A stretch of DNA of 64,000 bases from Taeniopygia guttata (GCF_048771995.1 NC_133028.1:71411001-71475000), one strand, 5' to 3'. Positions 1-12,789 are shown, counted from the first letter of the stretch. The notes: a model not told the origin generated them from the sequence alone. A program made the numbers and translations.

Positions 1-3000
1 TTACCCCTGTGTTAAAAGAGTATTTCTGACATCTATTCTATACATGAGAGGTCTAGAATATCTTTATTGCACTGTGATGGAGGCATAAAAAATAGTGACA
101 GGTATATCATTTAACAAGTTTGAAAAATGGACAGTAAATAACAGATTTTTACCCTCACTTTAATTGGTCAAAATAAAGTGGAGCAATTTATGCCTTACTC
201 TCCTGTTGAGTTCTTTCTGCTGCACTTCATCCATCTCAAATCAGCCTTCACTCATACAAAAAGACTGTAATTTAATTTGAGAAAAATTATACCTTCATCA
301 GGCTGATTGTATTTTCATCCCTGTTTAAATACTTATTTCATGTTTATGAGAGGGTGAAAAAAAAAGGTAGCTATTTATTGTTTAGCAGAAGTACATTTCC
401 CCCCCAAATTATTCAATATAATTATGATTAACCCAATATCCTGAGGAACTTGACATTTTAAGGGTATTGTGTGCTTGAAGATAGGGAGGGTGGTGGATTG
501 TTCAAAGGGGGAAAAATCCCCTAGATTAAACAGTAACACATTAATCATTATAGACACTTACAGAATGTGTTCCTAAGTGATACATTTGATTTTGCTGAAA
601 GTGAGGTTTTATTACTTGCATCACTGCCATTACAAAGGGAATTCAACTCATTCTTCTAGAATGAAGCATCACTTTCTAAAACAATTATTAGTAAGGAATA
701 GCATTAAGATACTATACTTCTTCAGGGCTTGCTTCAAAGAGATTAAATGAGAAAGATTTACGTTACATGTGTAACAGGAGAAGGGATGTGAAACAATGCT
801 GGAACATAATTAATTATTTTTCTTCTATCTGATGAATAAGTGTGTCAGTTAAATATAATAATTAAAAGGAACAATTATGCCAAATATGTCTTATGTTTCA
901 ACAATGCCAAATAAGTAAGAAGAAGTCTAGTTTTAGGAAAGACAAGCCTGATCTGTATCTACAGCTGAAAGATTAGGTAGTTCTTTATGGGAGATTAATT
1001 AATTAATTAAATTAGTTAATTAAAAATACATTAATTACAGTCAGATGATAGTTCACAGGTAGCCTGGTAGAGAAGGCAACAAAACCTACTGTGTTTGTAG
1101 AGAAATCCATAAAAGCAAACAAACTAACCTTGTGGTCTAAAAGCTGACTTTTGGCACAATGCTCCTTTTCCAGGGGAGCTCCTTTTCCAGTTTTCCAGTG
1201 GTGAACTATATAAGAAAACAGAGGAATGTTATTCTGTCTTCACCTGCTGAGTTTGGTGGGTTAGTGGATACATAGAAGGCAGGAGGGAAGATTAATTATA
1301 CTACTACACTGTTCTTAGCCTTAGATTCCCCTTTTGTTTTGGCAAAACACACAATAAATATAAAGTTGTCCCATAAACCAGAGCTAAAAATTAATAAAAA
1401 GCAGCAAAAATCAAGTGATTGACAACCAGCAGCTCTCTGGTTAAACTAGAAGTATTGTTAAAGGGTTTTTCCAGTCATGGAAATAGATCACAAAGCAAAT
1501 TCCTTACTAAGAAGAATCCTAATCTGCAAAGTGTATCTTTCTAAAGGTTGTAAATCCAATCAAAAATTGGATGCAATGTTTATCTTAGATGCACTATGAA
1601 GAAGCTCAATATTTATTTTAATAGTCCCTATGAGGCCTAGAACATACAAATCCTTATCTGAAATATCACACCATGATTCTGTGTCTATCTACAGTCCACA
1701 CAATGTGTGGAGATGAATTGTATTAATTAAGGTCAATTATGAAGATAAAATTAAGAACAAGTAAAACAACTCCAAAGCCCAATTAATCAAGACCTTGATA
1801 ACATCTGAATTTATCTGTATATGATGATACAAACATATATTGAAAAATAACTTGGAATTGTAACACTCCAGGGACTTATTACAGCTGGATTACATTTACA
1901 GTACTGTGGCAAAACAGATTTAAGTGGGGATTTTGAACTAAAGCTGAATTCTTGGGACCTGGGGACAGGAACAAGCAATGAAAGGAGGCAAAAGGGATAC
2001 CTCAGCAAAGAAAAATTTAAAAAAAAATTACCAAATTCTAGAAAAGTGTCCAGCCCTTATATTACAAGGCAGGAGTAGAAGAAATTAGCATATTGTTTAT
2101 TCTTATACTTGACAAATAAGGATGCTGATAGTGGATGCATTACCCAGAAAAATATTTTCTATTGACTTCTCTTTCTTATCAATGTTTAAGATGATGGATT
2201 CAACACACTGTATTAAGCAATTTGATGATACTTCTGAAAATAGAGAGCCTGGTTGTGATAACCTGCACAAGCTCTCAGAATGAAGGTGACATTTTATGTT
2301 ACATATTTATGTAACCCTTATCAGGTTGAAAGAATGAAAGCAGGAAACTACTGGTAATTTTTAACATATCTGTATAACTAAGATTTGCAGTCCAAAGTAT
2401 CATATTTCCTTTCTAAAAATTTCTTGGGAGTATTACTACATTGGAAAGTAAATTCTCACTTTAGGCAGAGTTAAATTTCCCATGCTAAATTTTATTTCAT
2501 ATTTATGAGGAAAAAAGAAGGCCATTGAGATAATTATACTTCAAAAGCTAAGACAGATAGAGTAAAGGAAACTAAGGATTGGAATATTGAATAAAGAAAT
2601 ACTGTGATACAAATGAGTACAAAGATGCAACTTAAGGACAGCATATTCAGAAAGATTCATCATCCTCTCAACAAAATGAATTTTATTTTGATGTGGGTTA
2701 ATTTCTACAAAGGTAATATTTGTATAACTGCATGGTGAGAAAAGCAGTGGAAAAATGCTGACTCTTTGGAATAACCATCCCTCCAAATATATATTCAATG
2801 GAATAACAAAGTAATTCTTTCTGAATTGAACAGTAATTAATATCAGCTTTATTCTGTCCCTGTGGGTAATGGTTTTTTAATGGAATTTTTTGGAGAATGC
2901 AGACTATGATTTCAACTGAGGATTAGTCAGGCAAATTTTAACTGCATGAAACTTTAGCAGAGGTAGCCTTGAGATTATATTCTTTATTTTACCTTTGAGG

Positions 3001-3181
3001 AACAATACTGGTTCCCTAAAGATGAAACTGTGAGAACACAGGGAGGAAAGAAACAGCCCCAGCACAAAGGCTTAGAATGTTGTTTCTTTGTCTCTTGCAG
3101 GCTCATAATCTGACCTTTATAATACTGAGGGAAGAGACCTAAGGCAAACCAGCACATGATATAGTCGTAGAAATGTCAGGA
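1..3181. other. AT-rich noncoding stretch, no gene seen
   Basis: Every frame is closed within about 100 codons and nothing resembles a known protein. Small structures only: a TTAA-type run near 995-1030 and a 13-bp exact direct repeat (GCTCCTTTTCCAG) at 1161-1173 and 1178-1190. It ends in a 17-nt T run at 3182-3198. I see no interspersed repeat that I recognise. Confidence 0.6.
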
Positions 3182-3305
3182 TTTTTTTTTTTTTTTTTAC
3201 TTATGTTGTTTCTTCTATCACTGCTTCTGTATCTGTGGACTCACAGTGGTTTAAAAAAAACCCAAAATCTCAATCCTATCTGATGAAACCAAACTAAAGA
3301 ATAAC

Positions 3306-3543
3306 AAGAAAGAAAGAAAGAGAGAAAGAAAGAAAGAGAGAAAGAAAGAGAGGAAGAAAGAGAGAGAGAAAGAGAGAAAGAAAGAAAGAGGGAAAGAAAG
3401 AGAGAATGAAAGAAAGAAAGAGGGAAAGAAAAGAAAGAAGGAAAGAAAGAAAGAGGGAAGAAAACAAAGAAAGAAAGAAAGACAAGAAAGAAAGAGGGAA
3501 AGAAAGAAGGAAAAAAATAAAGAAAGAAAGAAAAGAAAGAAAA
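3306..3543 (+). repeat. Polypurine (GAAA/GGAAA)n tract
   Basis: The plus strand is 238 nt of A and G with only four interruptions: T at 3406, C at 3465, C at 3483 and T at 3518. The first 100 nt (3306-3405) are uninterrupted purine. The units are GAAA mixed with GAGA and GGGAAA, so this is an old, imperfect tetranucleotide array. The open frames across it, rich in Phe/Ser/Leu on minus and Lys/Glu/Arg on plus, are low-complexity artefacts. A polypurine-polypyrimidine run of this length can adopt triplex (H-DNA) structure; whether it does so here is inference. Confidence 0.95.
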
Positions 3544-6500
3544 CTAAGAGAGACAAATAAGGGGTTTTCAGGGGAAAGGGGAAATAATATTACGTGAATG
3601 TTGCAGCAGGGGTGGTTGCATTTCTTCTCAGCTTGGTTGAGGTTAATACCAGACCACAAAATATAGTGAGTTCTCTTTTGTTTTCAAGCCTCCCACTCAT
3701 TGGGTGTATCAATGTAATTTTGCTCTAACAATAAGCAATTAAGAAAATGTGATATTTTTGGGGTTTAATTATTCCCTGTACTTTCAGAGGTGTCAGAACC
3801 GACACATCCTTTTCCTTGCCAATACCACCTTTGATTTGCTTCTAAGTGTACTTTGCAAGAGGGATTCATGTGCAAATCTGGAACTGTAGGTAGAGTTATA
3901 CTCTATATTACCTCTTTATTCTTCTTGTTTTCTGGCTGTTGCAGATGATCTGAGCAACACAAAAAATGAGAGGCTTAGAATTGTCTTGTTTGAGAAACTG
4001 GGTGACGATTAGCACTGAGACAGCCATGGTGATTTTAGAAGAGCTGTTGCAGATACCACTGGAAAATAAGAAATCTTGGAGCTCTGGGGACCCCAGTGCC
4101 ACCAGGTACTTTGCAAGATTGTCAAAGCAAGAAGACATTGTGAGTACCATAAATTTTAGTTGGCTATTCTGGGGTTCCTTTTGTCCCCTCTAAAGAATGT
4201 AGTGACGAATTTAATTGAGTTTCTTTGGGTTTTTTTTGAAATCAACATCTTATAGAGAATTCCTTCAGAAATGCTTGACATCTGAATGAAAATTATTTTA
4301 GAGCAAAATTCTTAAGAAATTTTGTTTTCTACTGTTTATCTCTGACAGAACAAGTCAAGATGGAGAATACTAGACTGTGTTTAGTAACAAAATTAATCTT
4401 CCCTGGGAAGTTATTGTAAATTATCAGAGACACCTTTTTCTCTTTAATAATTGTAGAAAAAGCTATAATTTTACAACTAGACATGTCTCTTCCGATTTCC
4501 TTTTGAATAGTAGTAAAAATGTTTTGCTTTTCAGCTAAGAAGAAAGAGCATTCAGGAGGTATTTATAAATGAAAATTAAAGTAATTTTATGGTTTATTCT
4601 TTCTCACTCAAAGTAATTTGTTTCTAATATTTGTATCCATACACAAAGAGTAAATTTTTAATGTGTTTTATTCTATTCAGCTGGTGAAAAACTAGCTGCT
4701 TGAAAGTATGTGGATTATGTATGCATTTGAATTTAGAATTGCAGTTACTTAGATTATAATGATAAGGTCTTTATCCTAAGATTTTAGACAACTTAATTTC
4801 AGGGAAAATTTCTTAAGAAGGAAAACCATTATAAAGCTCTATCTTACCATTTGTTTAAAACCAGTTTATCATACTTATTTAATAATTTAAACATCAAAAC
4901 ATTTAACTGCATTTTGTTGGGCCATGTTAATTTTTTGTTTAGGGAAAATGAAGCAATCAATCACTGGAAGAATATTTTACCTGGCAACAGGCTAAGTTAG
5001 TTAGCAGTATGAAGGAGAGTTCTTAGGATATTTAGAATACTATTCTCTTAACTTTGAAGATCTCTAGAAAGGCCTATTGAAGAAGGAAAGATAAATAGAT
5101 TTGATCTAATTTTCTTCTCAGAAAAGTAAATGTATATTGGGTGTGAAGTTCTGACTGTATCCCACTGTACCCTGGCGAATTAAGAAACCATAAAATAAAG
5201 TCAAGCATTGCACTTTTATAATGCAAGCTAGTTAAAAATCTCCCCAATAATAAATGAGCTATCAGTAGTATACTCAGTCATTCTTGCTGTCAAATAAACA
5301 TCTTTCTTTGTCTGCCAAGGAACAAATTTAAAATGCAGAATGTTAAGGTTTTTTAAATTTATCTGTAGATATAAGGTGTGTAAGTTATGTTTAACACCTG
5401 CAATCTGTGCAGTTGGCTAAAAGAAAGTATATGGGAGCTATAATGCAGAAACTGTTTTTTCAAAAGTAATTTGGTATGATTGATGGTGTTCTCATTGACA
5501 TAATCTGCATTAAATGTTAATTTTTACCCAATCTGAGATGTTTTCATATTGGTTGTTTACAACAAGAATAACTGGAATAAAAATGCAAAAGTCTTTCTCT
5601 ATTTGATAATATTTCCTACTTTTTGGTATGTTTTTCTGCTTGACTGAGTGTTTCCATTATATTTAGCATTTAAACTGGTTAGAATGGAAGTACTTTTCCA
5701 TGCCAGAAATTAATGTGCTCTGGAAAGCAAGAAAGCAGGAGAAAAGGAAAACCAAAAAAACATGTCCTGGCTGTCCTGTATGGCTGACAGTGTTTTCTAT
5801 TCAAGGTCATGTCTGAGTCATAATTCATAACATTCTTATCTTAATGAACATTCAAAGACTTACATGTATGGTGATGCAGCTTTTTCTTCTAAAAGAATAC
5901 ACTGCAGCCCCATTTTTAGTTACAATGGCCATAGAGTATTAGATTTTATAGAGGATTATCAACCTTGTGTGGTAGTTATCAATATCATCTGTTGAACACA
6001 ACTTTAGATAAGTAACTTTGACCTTACATTAATCTGCACTCATAGGAGGAACTGGCAATATTGTGGAGTCATTTAAAAACATTGGATAGCAACATTTTAA
6101 TAAGGGCTCTGTTCAGTGATGATTAAAAAATCAAGGTGAAAATGCAACTATTTTGAAAATACGGATTGAGCCATACTGTGGCTAATTATTGAAACTATCA
6201 GTCTCTTTGCAGTTTTTAGAGCTTCCTGAAATTAATATGTTTTAGACAAGATGTGCTATAGATAAAAGGCCAAAAAAAAAAAGGAAGAAAGGAAAAAAGG
6301 CTTTAAAAGCCACATAGCTCTTTGTTTCAAAATGCCTTCCATGACCTATATGTTGTTCACTTCCTCTGGAGAAGTGACTCTTAAAAGCCCATGGTAGTCT
6401 GCAGCGCTTTAATTAATACTTTAATATTCACATTAAAAAATTTATTATATACGGCTAAGATTTCCTGCTGAAATTATCTACCTTGACTGAAATTTATGTT

Positions 6501-7788
6501 GAATCCTTTTTTAAAGATTCAGTTGGTTTGGTTGTTCAAGTTTTGGGTTTAATTGAGTCAAAAGAAGCTAGAATCAAGGTTGCTCGTGCTCTCAAAAAAA
6601 CAAATAAAAATAGAGGAGGAACTAGATGCTACTCTCACATTCATTTTCATAGGAGTCAGCCCCATTTCTCTTTATAGATTTTTATCATTGAAATTTCAAT
6701 AGTCAAATGTTATGTTGGAAATCCAGAAATAATCAAAAGGCTATCAACTGTTTCTCTATGTGAAGGTCAGACTTGTTGTTCTGTTTCATTTCATTTTGGT
6801 TTAGAGATTTTGTAGCTCAATAAAAATTTCTTTCTGAAAGGCAAAAAGACAAAATGCAAATTCATGGCTTGATGATGAAGGATGAACAAGTAAGTTCTTA
6901 ATTTTTTTAATCATCCATATTAATAGTCTTCATTTGGCATGCACATAATGGCATTTATCAAAGCATGTGAAAATACTTGACAGATCCTTTATTGAGCCTC
7001 TTAATACTTCATAGGATTAAATCTGTCTTCCAGATAAATGTACTAGTACTAATAATAACGTGATAAATACTTTTTTTTACTTCTTGCTAAGCAATATTCA
7101 AGCTTCTGTACTCAATCTGAAAAGAATAAATTGCTTCTGGTGGTCCCTGTTTAATGACATCTGAAGTGAAATGTGGAGATACAGTTAGCAGATAAGATCT
7201 GAGTAGATGACACTTTTTGTACAACAAATGAAAATTAATTCATTTTGTGACCTATTTAGAGAGCTCACTGTGTGGAAGGATCGAAGGTTAGAGAGACAGG
7301 GTTGTAAGCAGTAGGGGTGGGAACAACTGTGACTCAGATTGTCAGCTCATGTAGAGAAATTCTTTTGTGCTGGAAAACAGAACACTCCAATGGAATAGCT
7401 AAATATTCTAGGGAATATATTAGGAGGACTAGACTAAAGGGGACTAAACAAAACAAAGGGGAAAGTTGAAAAATAATCTTTTGCAAAAGGGACTATTTTG
7501 GTGAACATTTTGAGAAATTTGATTGCACTTTTTTGGTTAAGGGTTCCTTGATACCAGGCCTTGCCTATTCCTAGGCCTTGTAGACTACTTGGTGTTTATT
7601 ACTGCTAATGTGATCATAACAATCAGCTTTTCATAGGCTGAAACAGTTTAATCCTTTTTTAGCAGGTCACTGAGCAGGGGTGACTGAGGAGCAGGTTTGA
7701 AACACTCTTCTGAGATGTAATCTCTGTGAATATACTGCGTGTCAGTAAGTCAATCCTTTAATGCTAGACAGAATACTAAAGCAAACTC
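3544..7788. other. AT-rich noncoding stretch, no gene seen
   Basis: No reading frame above about 80 codons and no repeat that I recognise. One pyrimidine-rich stretch ending in TTGCAG at about 3930-3945, followed by CAG/GTACTT near 4111, has the form of a spliced exon boundary pair. Such pairs occur often by chance. An A-rich run is present at 6272-6300. Confidence 0.55.
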
Positions 7789-7875
7789 TCAGAGAGGTGA
7801 AACAGTTTGCTTACTTGAGGTAGTAGAGTCAGGGTTAAGACAACAGAAGGAAAAGACCCAGAATCCTGCACTGAC
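7789..7875 (+). repeat. Possible ancient MIR-like SINE remnant
   Basis: The stretch starts with CAGAGAGGTGAAACAGTTTG. It continues through a block resembling the conserved core and tail of amniote MIR elements (an AGAGAGGTKAA start, a GTAGAGTCAGG middle, a GACCCAGAATCCTG end). The match is from memory and diverged, so this is tentative. It sits just upstream of the outer LTR. Confidence 0.3.
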
Positions 7876-8425
7876 TACAGATCACAGAATTAGAGTGGTG
7901 AATGGGGCTTTGGAGAAATTGCGGTCAGCAATCTCAAGAGTGTATCCTGTTCTAATAAATGAGAATGTTTTGGTTGTGTGTGGCTTCTGTGAGAAGCTTC
8001 CAGAAGCTTCTCCTGTGTCTGATGGAGCCAGCCAGCTCCAGGATGGATCTGCCCCTGGACAAGGCTGAGCCCATCAGTGGTGGTGGTGGCGCCTCTGGGA
8101 TAACAGATTTTAAAAGGAGAAAAAGATACTTTGCAAGAGAAATTTGCAGACAGAGAAGAAAGGAGTGAAAATACACAAGAGGAACAGCTGTGTAGACACC
8201 AATATCAGTGAAGAAGGAGGGGCAGGAGGTAGAAGCCAGAGGTGGGATTCCTCTGCAGGCAGTGGTGTGGAACCTGTGCCCCTGCAGCCCGTGGAGACCA
8301 TGGGGATGCAGAGATTCACCTGCAGCCTGTGGAGAAGCCCCACATTGGAGCAGGGGGATGCCTGAAGGAAGCTGTGACCCTGCAGGAAGCCCACATGGAA
8401 ACAGGTTCCTGGCTGGGACTGATAG

Positions 8426-8876
8426 TAAAAGGGTTTAAAATCATGGGGATTTAGGGTTAAAAGGAAAATTAAGCTTAGCAGGCCCTGAAAAGAAGATAAA
8501 TACCCTAAGTACAGGAAAACTTTGTACCTTACTGGAACTGCATCTGTGTAGATAGTACATGATAAATGATATAATTGTTAGATGTGATGATTGTTTAGGA
8601 ATTAAATATAATTACTGTTTGATCATAAGAATAATCATGAGAAACTGTGGTCAGGGACCTAAGAAAGATCACGAGAAACTCATGTCAATGTATACAGTAG
8701 AACAATATAAGTTTAATAATTAATATGTAAGTTATATAATGATAGAATATAAAATACATTCAGCTCGAAAGCCGTGTCAGAGTCAGATTTGGGTCTGTAC
8801 CCCTGATTCCCAGAGCTCTCAATAAAAGCACCTGCAGAAAATTGTATCCTGTGATTATTTGTGTTCCTGAACACTA
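8426..8876 (+). mobile_element. Nested solo LTR, plus strand, with ATAG duplication
   Basis: This 451-bp AT-rich insert interrupts the outer LTR between its 'GGTTCCTGGCTGGGACT' and 'GACCTGTAGCCCCTGGG' parts. The same four bases, ATAG, flank it at 8422-8425 and 8877-8880, as expected for a 4-bp target duplication. A canonical AATAAA lies at 8821-8826, about 50 bp before the 3' end, which sets the plus orientation. Exact edges are uncertain by a few bases because the ends (TAAAAG and ACACTA) are not the usual TG/CA. No coding region is associated. Confidence 0.75.
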
Positions 8877-9230
8877 ATAGGACCTGTAGCCCCTGGGAGG
8901 AGGAGCCCACGTTGGAGCAAATTTTACTGTCAGGACTTGTGTCCCCACAGAGGGACCCAGACTGGAGCAGCAGATTAAGAACTGCAACTCGTGGGAAGGA
9001 CTCACATCAGGGAAGTTAATGGAAGACTGTCTGCCATGGGAGGAAGCCCACGCTGGAGTTAGGGAAGAGTGTGAGGAGTCCTCTTAAAAGGAAGGAGCAG
9101 CAGAAACAACCTGGGATGAACCAACTGCAGACCCCATTCCTAGATACCTGTGCCACTGGGGAGAAAGAAGAGAAAATGAGGAATGAAGTTAAGCCCTGGA
9201 AGAATGGAGGGTGGAGGGGGAAAATGTTTT

Positions 9231-9648
9231 TGATGCCTTGAGAGTCTACCTGGAACAGAGGCTAGACAGAGTTAAAGGAATAAGGTAGGGATTTATTAAA
9301 AGGCCTTCAAAGGATACACCTTGGGGCAGTACAAGAGCCTGGTCAAGGCCTCACCCAATATGTACAATGGGTCATGAGTTTTCACACTTTTATAAGTTTT
9401 GGTCCATTTACATACTGGGGTTAATTGTCCAATTGCAGCTTCAGGTTTCCCAGATTGCTCTCCTCAGTTTGCTGTTTACATTTTCGGGCTTGACTCTGCA
9501 ATGGTGTCCTTGGTTCTCAGGCTGGAAAAGGAATGTTTTGTCTAACTAAACTGAAAGGAGAACTTGCCAACACTTTAATGAAGTTCAGAGTTATATACTA
9601 ATGCAGTACAGAGTCTGGATAACAGGAAAGCTAAAACTTAAGGCATCA
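9231..9648 (-). mobile_element. Nested solo LTR, minus strand, with 9-bp terminal inverted repeats
   Basis: The 418-bp element begins TGATGCCTT and ends AAGGCATCA, a perfect 9-bp inverted repeat with the retroviral TG...CA termini. On the minus strand a TATA-like box (CTTATAAAAG, 9388-9397) is followed by a polyadenylation signal (AATAAA, complement at 9292-9297) about 60 bp from the 3' end. This is the order expected of an LTR. It lies inside the outer LTR, whose sequence resumes at 9649 with TTCTAATATTTA. The duplication is degenerate at best (TTTT before, TTCT after), so it may be older than the neighbouring insert. No internal region remains. Confidence 0.8.
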
Positions 9649-9884
9649 TTCTAATATTTATTTTTTTATTTTCTAATTATCCTACTGGGATTTTATTGTT
9701 AATTAATTAACCTAATTTTTCCAGCTGGAGTGTTTTTCACCCTTGACAGTAATTGGTGAAGGATCTCTCCCTGCCCTTATTTCAACCCATTTGTTGTATT
9801 TTATCTCCCCTGTTCAGTTGAGGAGGAAAGTGATAAAGAAGCTTTAGTGGGCACTTGGCATCCAGCCAAGCTCAGAATTTGACA

Positions 9885-10141
9885 GGGATGCCTTTAATTG
9901 CTCTGATATTTAATTTTAACATATTAGATATGAACAAGTTATTGAAATTGTGGAGGCCAGTTGCTTATATCAGGAGGCAACTTAGGTGCCCAATGATCTG
10001 ATGTTCACTGCACAGTTAAGAGGGAGCAGATGGAGCATGTGGAAGCTGAAAGGCAACTGACAAGAAATAATCATTGAATGATGCCACATTTTCAGGAAAT
10101 GAAAAAGAAGCAAGAACAGCAGGATGGGGACAATTCTCTTA
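9885..10141. other. Unassigned spacer
   Basis: AT-rich sequence between the LTR complex and the hairpin. Nothing recognised. Confidence 0.5.
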
Positions 10142-10191
10142 AAAATATTTCAACACTTTCTTGAGAATTTAAGACAGTGTTGAAATATTTT
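10142..10191. repeat. Perfect inverted repeat, 16-bp arms, 18-nt loop
   Basis: The left arm at 10142-10157 (AAAATATTTCAACACT) is the exact reverse complement of the right arm at 10176-10191. The arms are separated by 18 nt. The structure stops only four bases before the (TATTA)n array. It could extrude as a cruciform or fold in a transcript. No protein or known RNA family is recognised. Confidence 0.9.
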
Positions 10192-10194
10192 AAC

Positions 10195-10350
10195 ATATTA
10201 TATTATATTATATTATATTATATTATATTATATTATATTATATTATATTATATTATATTATATTATATTATATTATATTATATTATATTATATTATATTA
10301 TATTATATTATTATATATTAATTTATATTATATTAATTTATTATATTATT
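10195..10350. repeat. (TATTA)n pentanucleotide microsatellite
   Basis: A pure pentamer run occupies about 10195-10310 (some 23 copies) and continues as a degenerate TTATATATTAATTTA tail to about 10350. It contains no G or C. The 84-codon Tyr/Ile frame through it is a repeat artefact. Such arrays are length-polymorphic and prone to unpairing. Confidence 0.97.
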
Positions 10351-12722
10351 TACTGGGGTAGCACCCTCTCAACAACCACTCACAGAAATGTTCTCTTCCT
10401 AATACCCATCAGCACAACATTCACTTGTTAAAACTGTGGCCTTTTGGAAGAATTGGCATGGAAAGTGAAGAGGAAACAGTGGTTACAGGAGAAGGCTTAA
10501 CAGACCAAGGGAAGCACTAAGGTCTCTTTTAGAATCTGAAAAGGAAACCCAAGGTGTTGTGTAAAAGTAGACAGAAATGAAATATGTACAAAAAATTAGG
10601 GCTAGCATAACTGTGTGAGGGTAACCAGAAGTCTAGAAAACAATACAAAGGAAAATGAGCCAATAACTTAAAAACAACCAGGGTAGCTCACATAGATACA
10701 TGAGAAACTAAAGGAAGGCAAAAGAGATGTATTTTTAATGCTTAATATGTACCAATATGGATAACAAGAGAAAGAGGAGCACTGAAAGGCAGGTTGAATG
10801 AATTAAAGTAGCATAGTAAGGTGATTTTCTTAATTCAGCTTAGAGTATTTAAGGAAGTAGACTAAGATTTTATTATGAGATACATAATTTAGTAATAATT
10901 GACAGAAGTGATAGATTAATATGCTGACAGTATTATTACAATTTTTTCCTTCTTTGTAACAACTCAGATGAAAGACTGTCTTTTGTGCATCTCAGTTTTA
11001 AGAAAGAGGAGGACAAAGAAGATAAATATACTCCCTATGATTAGGTATTCTTACTTTTCTTCTGGAATACTTTAACTCTCTCTCCACATTAGATTCCACC
11101 TGGGCATTGGTGAGATTTGTTCCCAGAATAAATATTTTCTTTCCTGTACCTAAAGTGGGCACTACCGGTGTTGGAGGCAGCTGTCTAGGACATATCAAAA
11201 CTGCCTGCAGGCTCAGAAAGCTTGAGCTGTTCAGGGAATTTAGAATATTTTAAAAGAGAAAGAAGGGATAGACAAGTATTCTCATACTCAATTGTTTACT
11301 TCTGCGCCAAGAGACTTAGGGTATGACAAAATAGGTTTGACTTGTAGGCAAGATGATTTACATTAAATGTCAGGGAAAACCTTTTTTTGTGAAAAGGGGT
11401 AATTAAGCAGGAGAAAAAAGCTTCCCTTGGGAAGTTAGGAAATCTTGTCTTAAATGAAGTCTTTTTGAAACAAACATCTGTCGAACATCTGACAGAGGTA
11501 GTCTGAACCTGTCTAGCCACACTTCAGTGGACGATAGGCTGTCTCAGCTTTCAAATCTCTTCCAGCCTTACTCCTCTGATTGTGTGACATCATGGAGGGT
11601 TTTTCTCCCTGACTGCACAAAAGCATCAGAGAGCCCCAAGCTGTAATTAAAACATCTGCTCAACAAAGAGGGGTTATAAATCTCAACTCATAGGAGGCAC
11701 ACAATCAATGATATCAAAGTGCCAGTCACCTTCCACTTCAAACTTCTCCTAAGATGTTGTACAGCATCTTAGCCATCAATAATTAATTTCTAATAATACT
11801 TTATTGGTTTAATATTTGCCTACTAATACAATGAGAACATCTTTCCCTTTGGCAAATAAGTCATATAAAAAAGACAGTTATTCTCACAAGTTGTGTCATT
11901 CTGACCCAGTTATTTTGATTCCTTACTGATTTGCTTAGTAGTTATACAAATGGGATTTTCATACAAATGTAATCCCTTTTTATTGTAATGCAAAAGTTAA
12001 TTTTTACACTCAGTTATATTTGCCTGGCTTAGTGTCTAATATTTATGTGCCTACCATCCTCTGAATTTGCTGTTATTTCATTGCTTTTAGTTTCCTCTCT
12101 GCTGTGTATGCAAAGGTAAAATCTCTGATGCCTCCTGAATGAAGCACTGCAGAATTCATTTCTTCTTGCCTCACAGACTGCTCACGTTTTCTTTGATCAG
12201 AAGAACAGAAATGGTCTATACTTTTATTAAACATACAAAAGTAATATTTTCAAATGACACAGTGCCAGTCCCACAATTTACATGAGTAACTTTCAATAAA
12301 ATATTATTATGAAAGTAATCAGTAAAGTGATCATCTATCTTTATACTTTTCTGTAGAGTGTGATGTTTCTGTGAAAACATAATCTTAAAAGTTATGTTTC
12401 CCCATTTGCCTCTTTCAGGAAGACATTAAATTCTAAGAGAAAAATGACACGGTTTTCAGTATGTTTGATCATTCACATTATTCAATTCACAAGGGCTCTA
12501 CTTTGACAGTGGAACAGTTAAGCATTGAGAGGAAAGAAAGAAAGGGGAAAGGAAAGACAAAGAGGAAAAACAAAGGGGAGGAATGAGGAAAGAAATCAGA
12601 ACAGAGAAGGAAAGAAAGAGAAGCTTCTTCCCAATCCAAGTAAAGAGCTAAGGTATTATAAAGAAGATTCTTATCTCATCAGAGATGAGATATTCAATAT
12701 TCAGGTATTGAGTCTTGCTACA
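10351..12722. other. AT-rich noncoding stretch, no gene seen
   Basis: No frame above 75 codons and no recognised repeat. A near-palindrome of 22 bp at 11750-11771 (TAAGATGTTGT / ACAGCATCTTA, one mispaired position) is the only local structure noted. A purine-rich patch lies at 12530-12625. Confidence 0.55.
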
Positions 12723-12751
12723 TAATGATCATGATGATGATGATGATGATG

Positions 12752-12789
<38 letters not shown>

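Larger units (their letters stand above)
7966..9884 (+). mobile_element. Outer avian solo LTR, split by two nested LTRs
   Basis: The parts at 7966-8425, 8877-9230 and 9649-9884 read, in order, like one long LTR-type repeat that I know as abundant in bird genomes. It opens with TGTTTTGGTTGTGTG, has a central region of repeated 'CCTGCAGCCYGTGG' and 'CCCACRYTGGAGCAG' blocks, and closes with a 'GGGCACTTGGCATCCAGCC' end. The three parts rejoin once the insertions at 8426-8876 and 9231-9648 are set aside. Without those insertions the element is about 1.05 kb. No internal retroviral region is present, so it is a solo LTR. The flanks (GAGAA left, GGGAT right) do not form a clean target duplication, which fits great age. 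Short open frames inside it (for example 7739-8068 and 8208-8438) are not genes. The family label (ERVL-like) is from memory. Confidence 0.75.

Noticed and set aside
3251..3659. Phe/Ser/Leu-rich frames of 101 and 121 codons on minus, and a Lys/Glu/Arg frame on plus
   Set aside because: They are translations of the polypurine array and carry no independent coding signal.
3930..4116. Possible exon between a TTGCAG acceptor and a CAG/GTACTT donor
   Set aside because: Such site pairs are frequent by chance, and the enclosed sequence matches no protein that I recognise.
7739..8454. Cluster of overlapping frames on both strands (69-109 codons)
   Set aside because: Almost all of the cluster lies inside the outer solo LTR, whose family members are noncoding here; the first codons of the 109-codon frame lie in the MIR-like remnant.
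10177..10431. 84-codon Tyr/Ile frame
   Set aside because: Produced by the (TATTA)n array.
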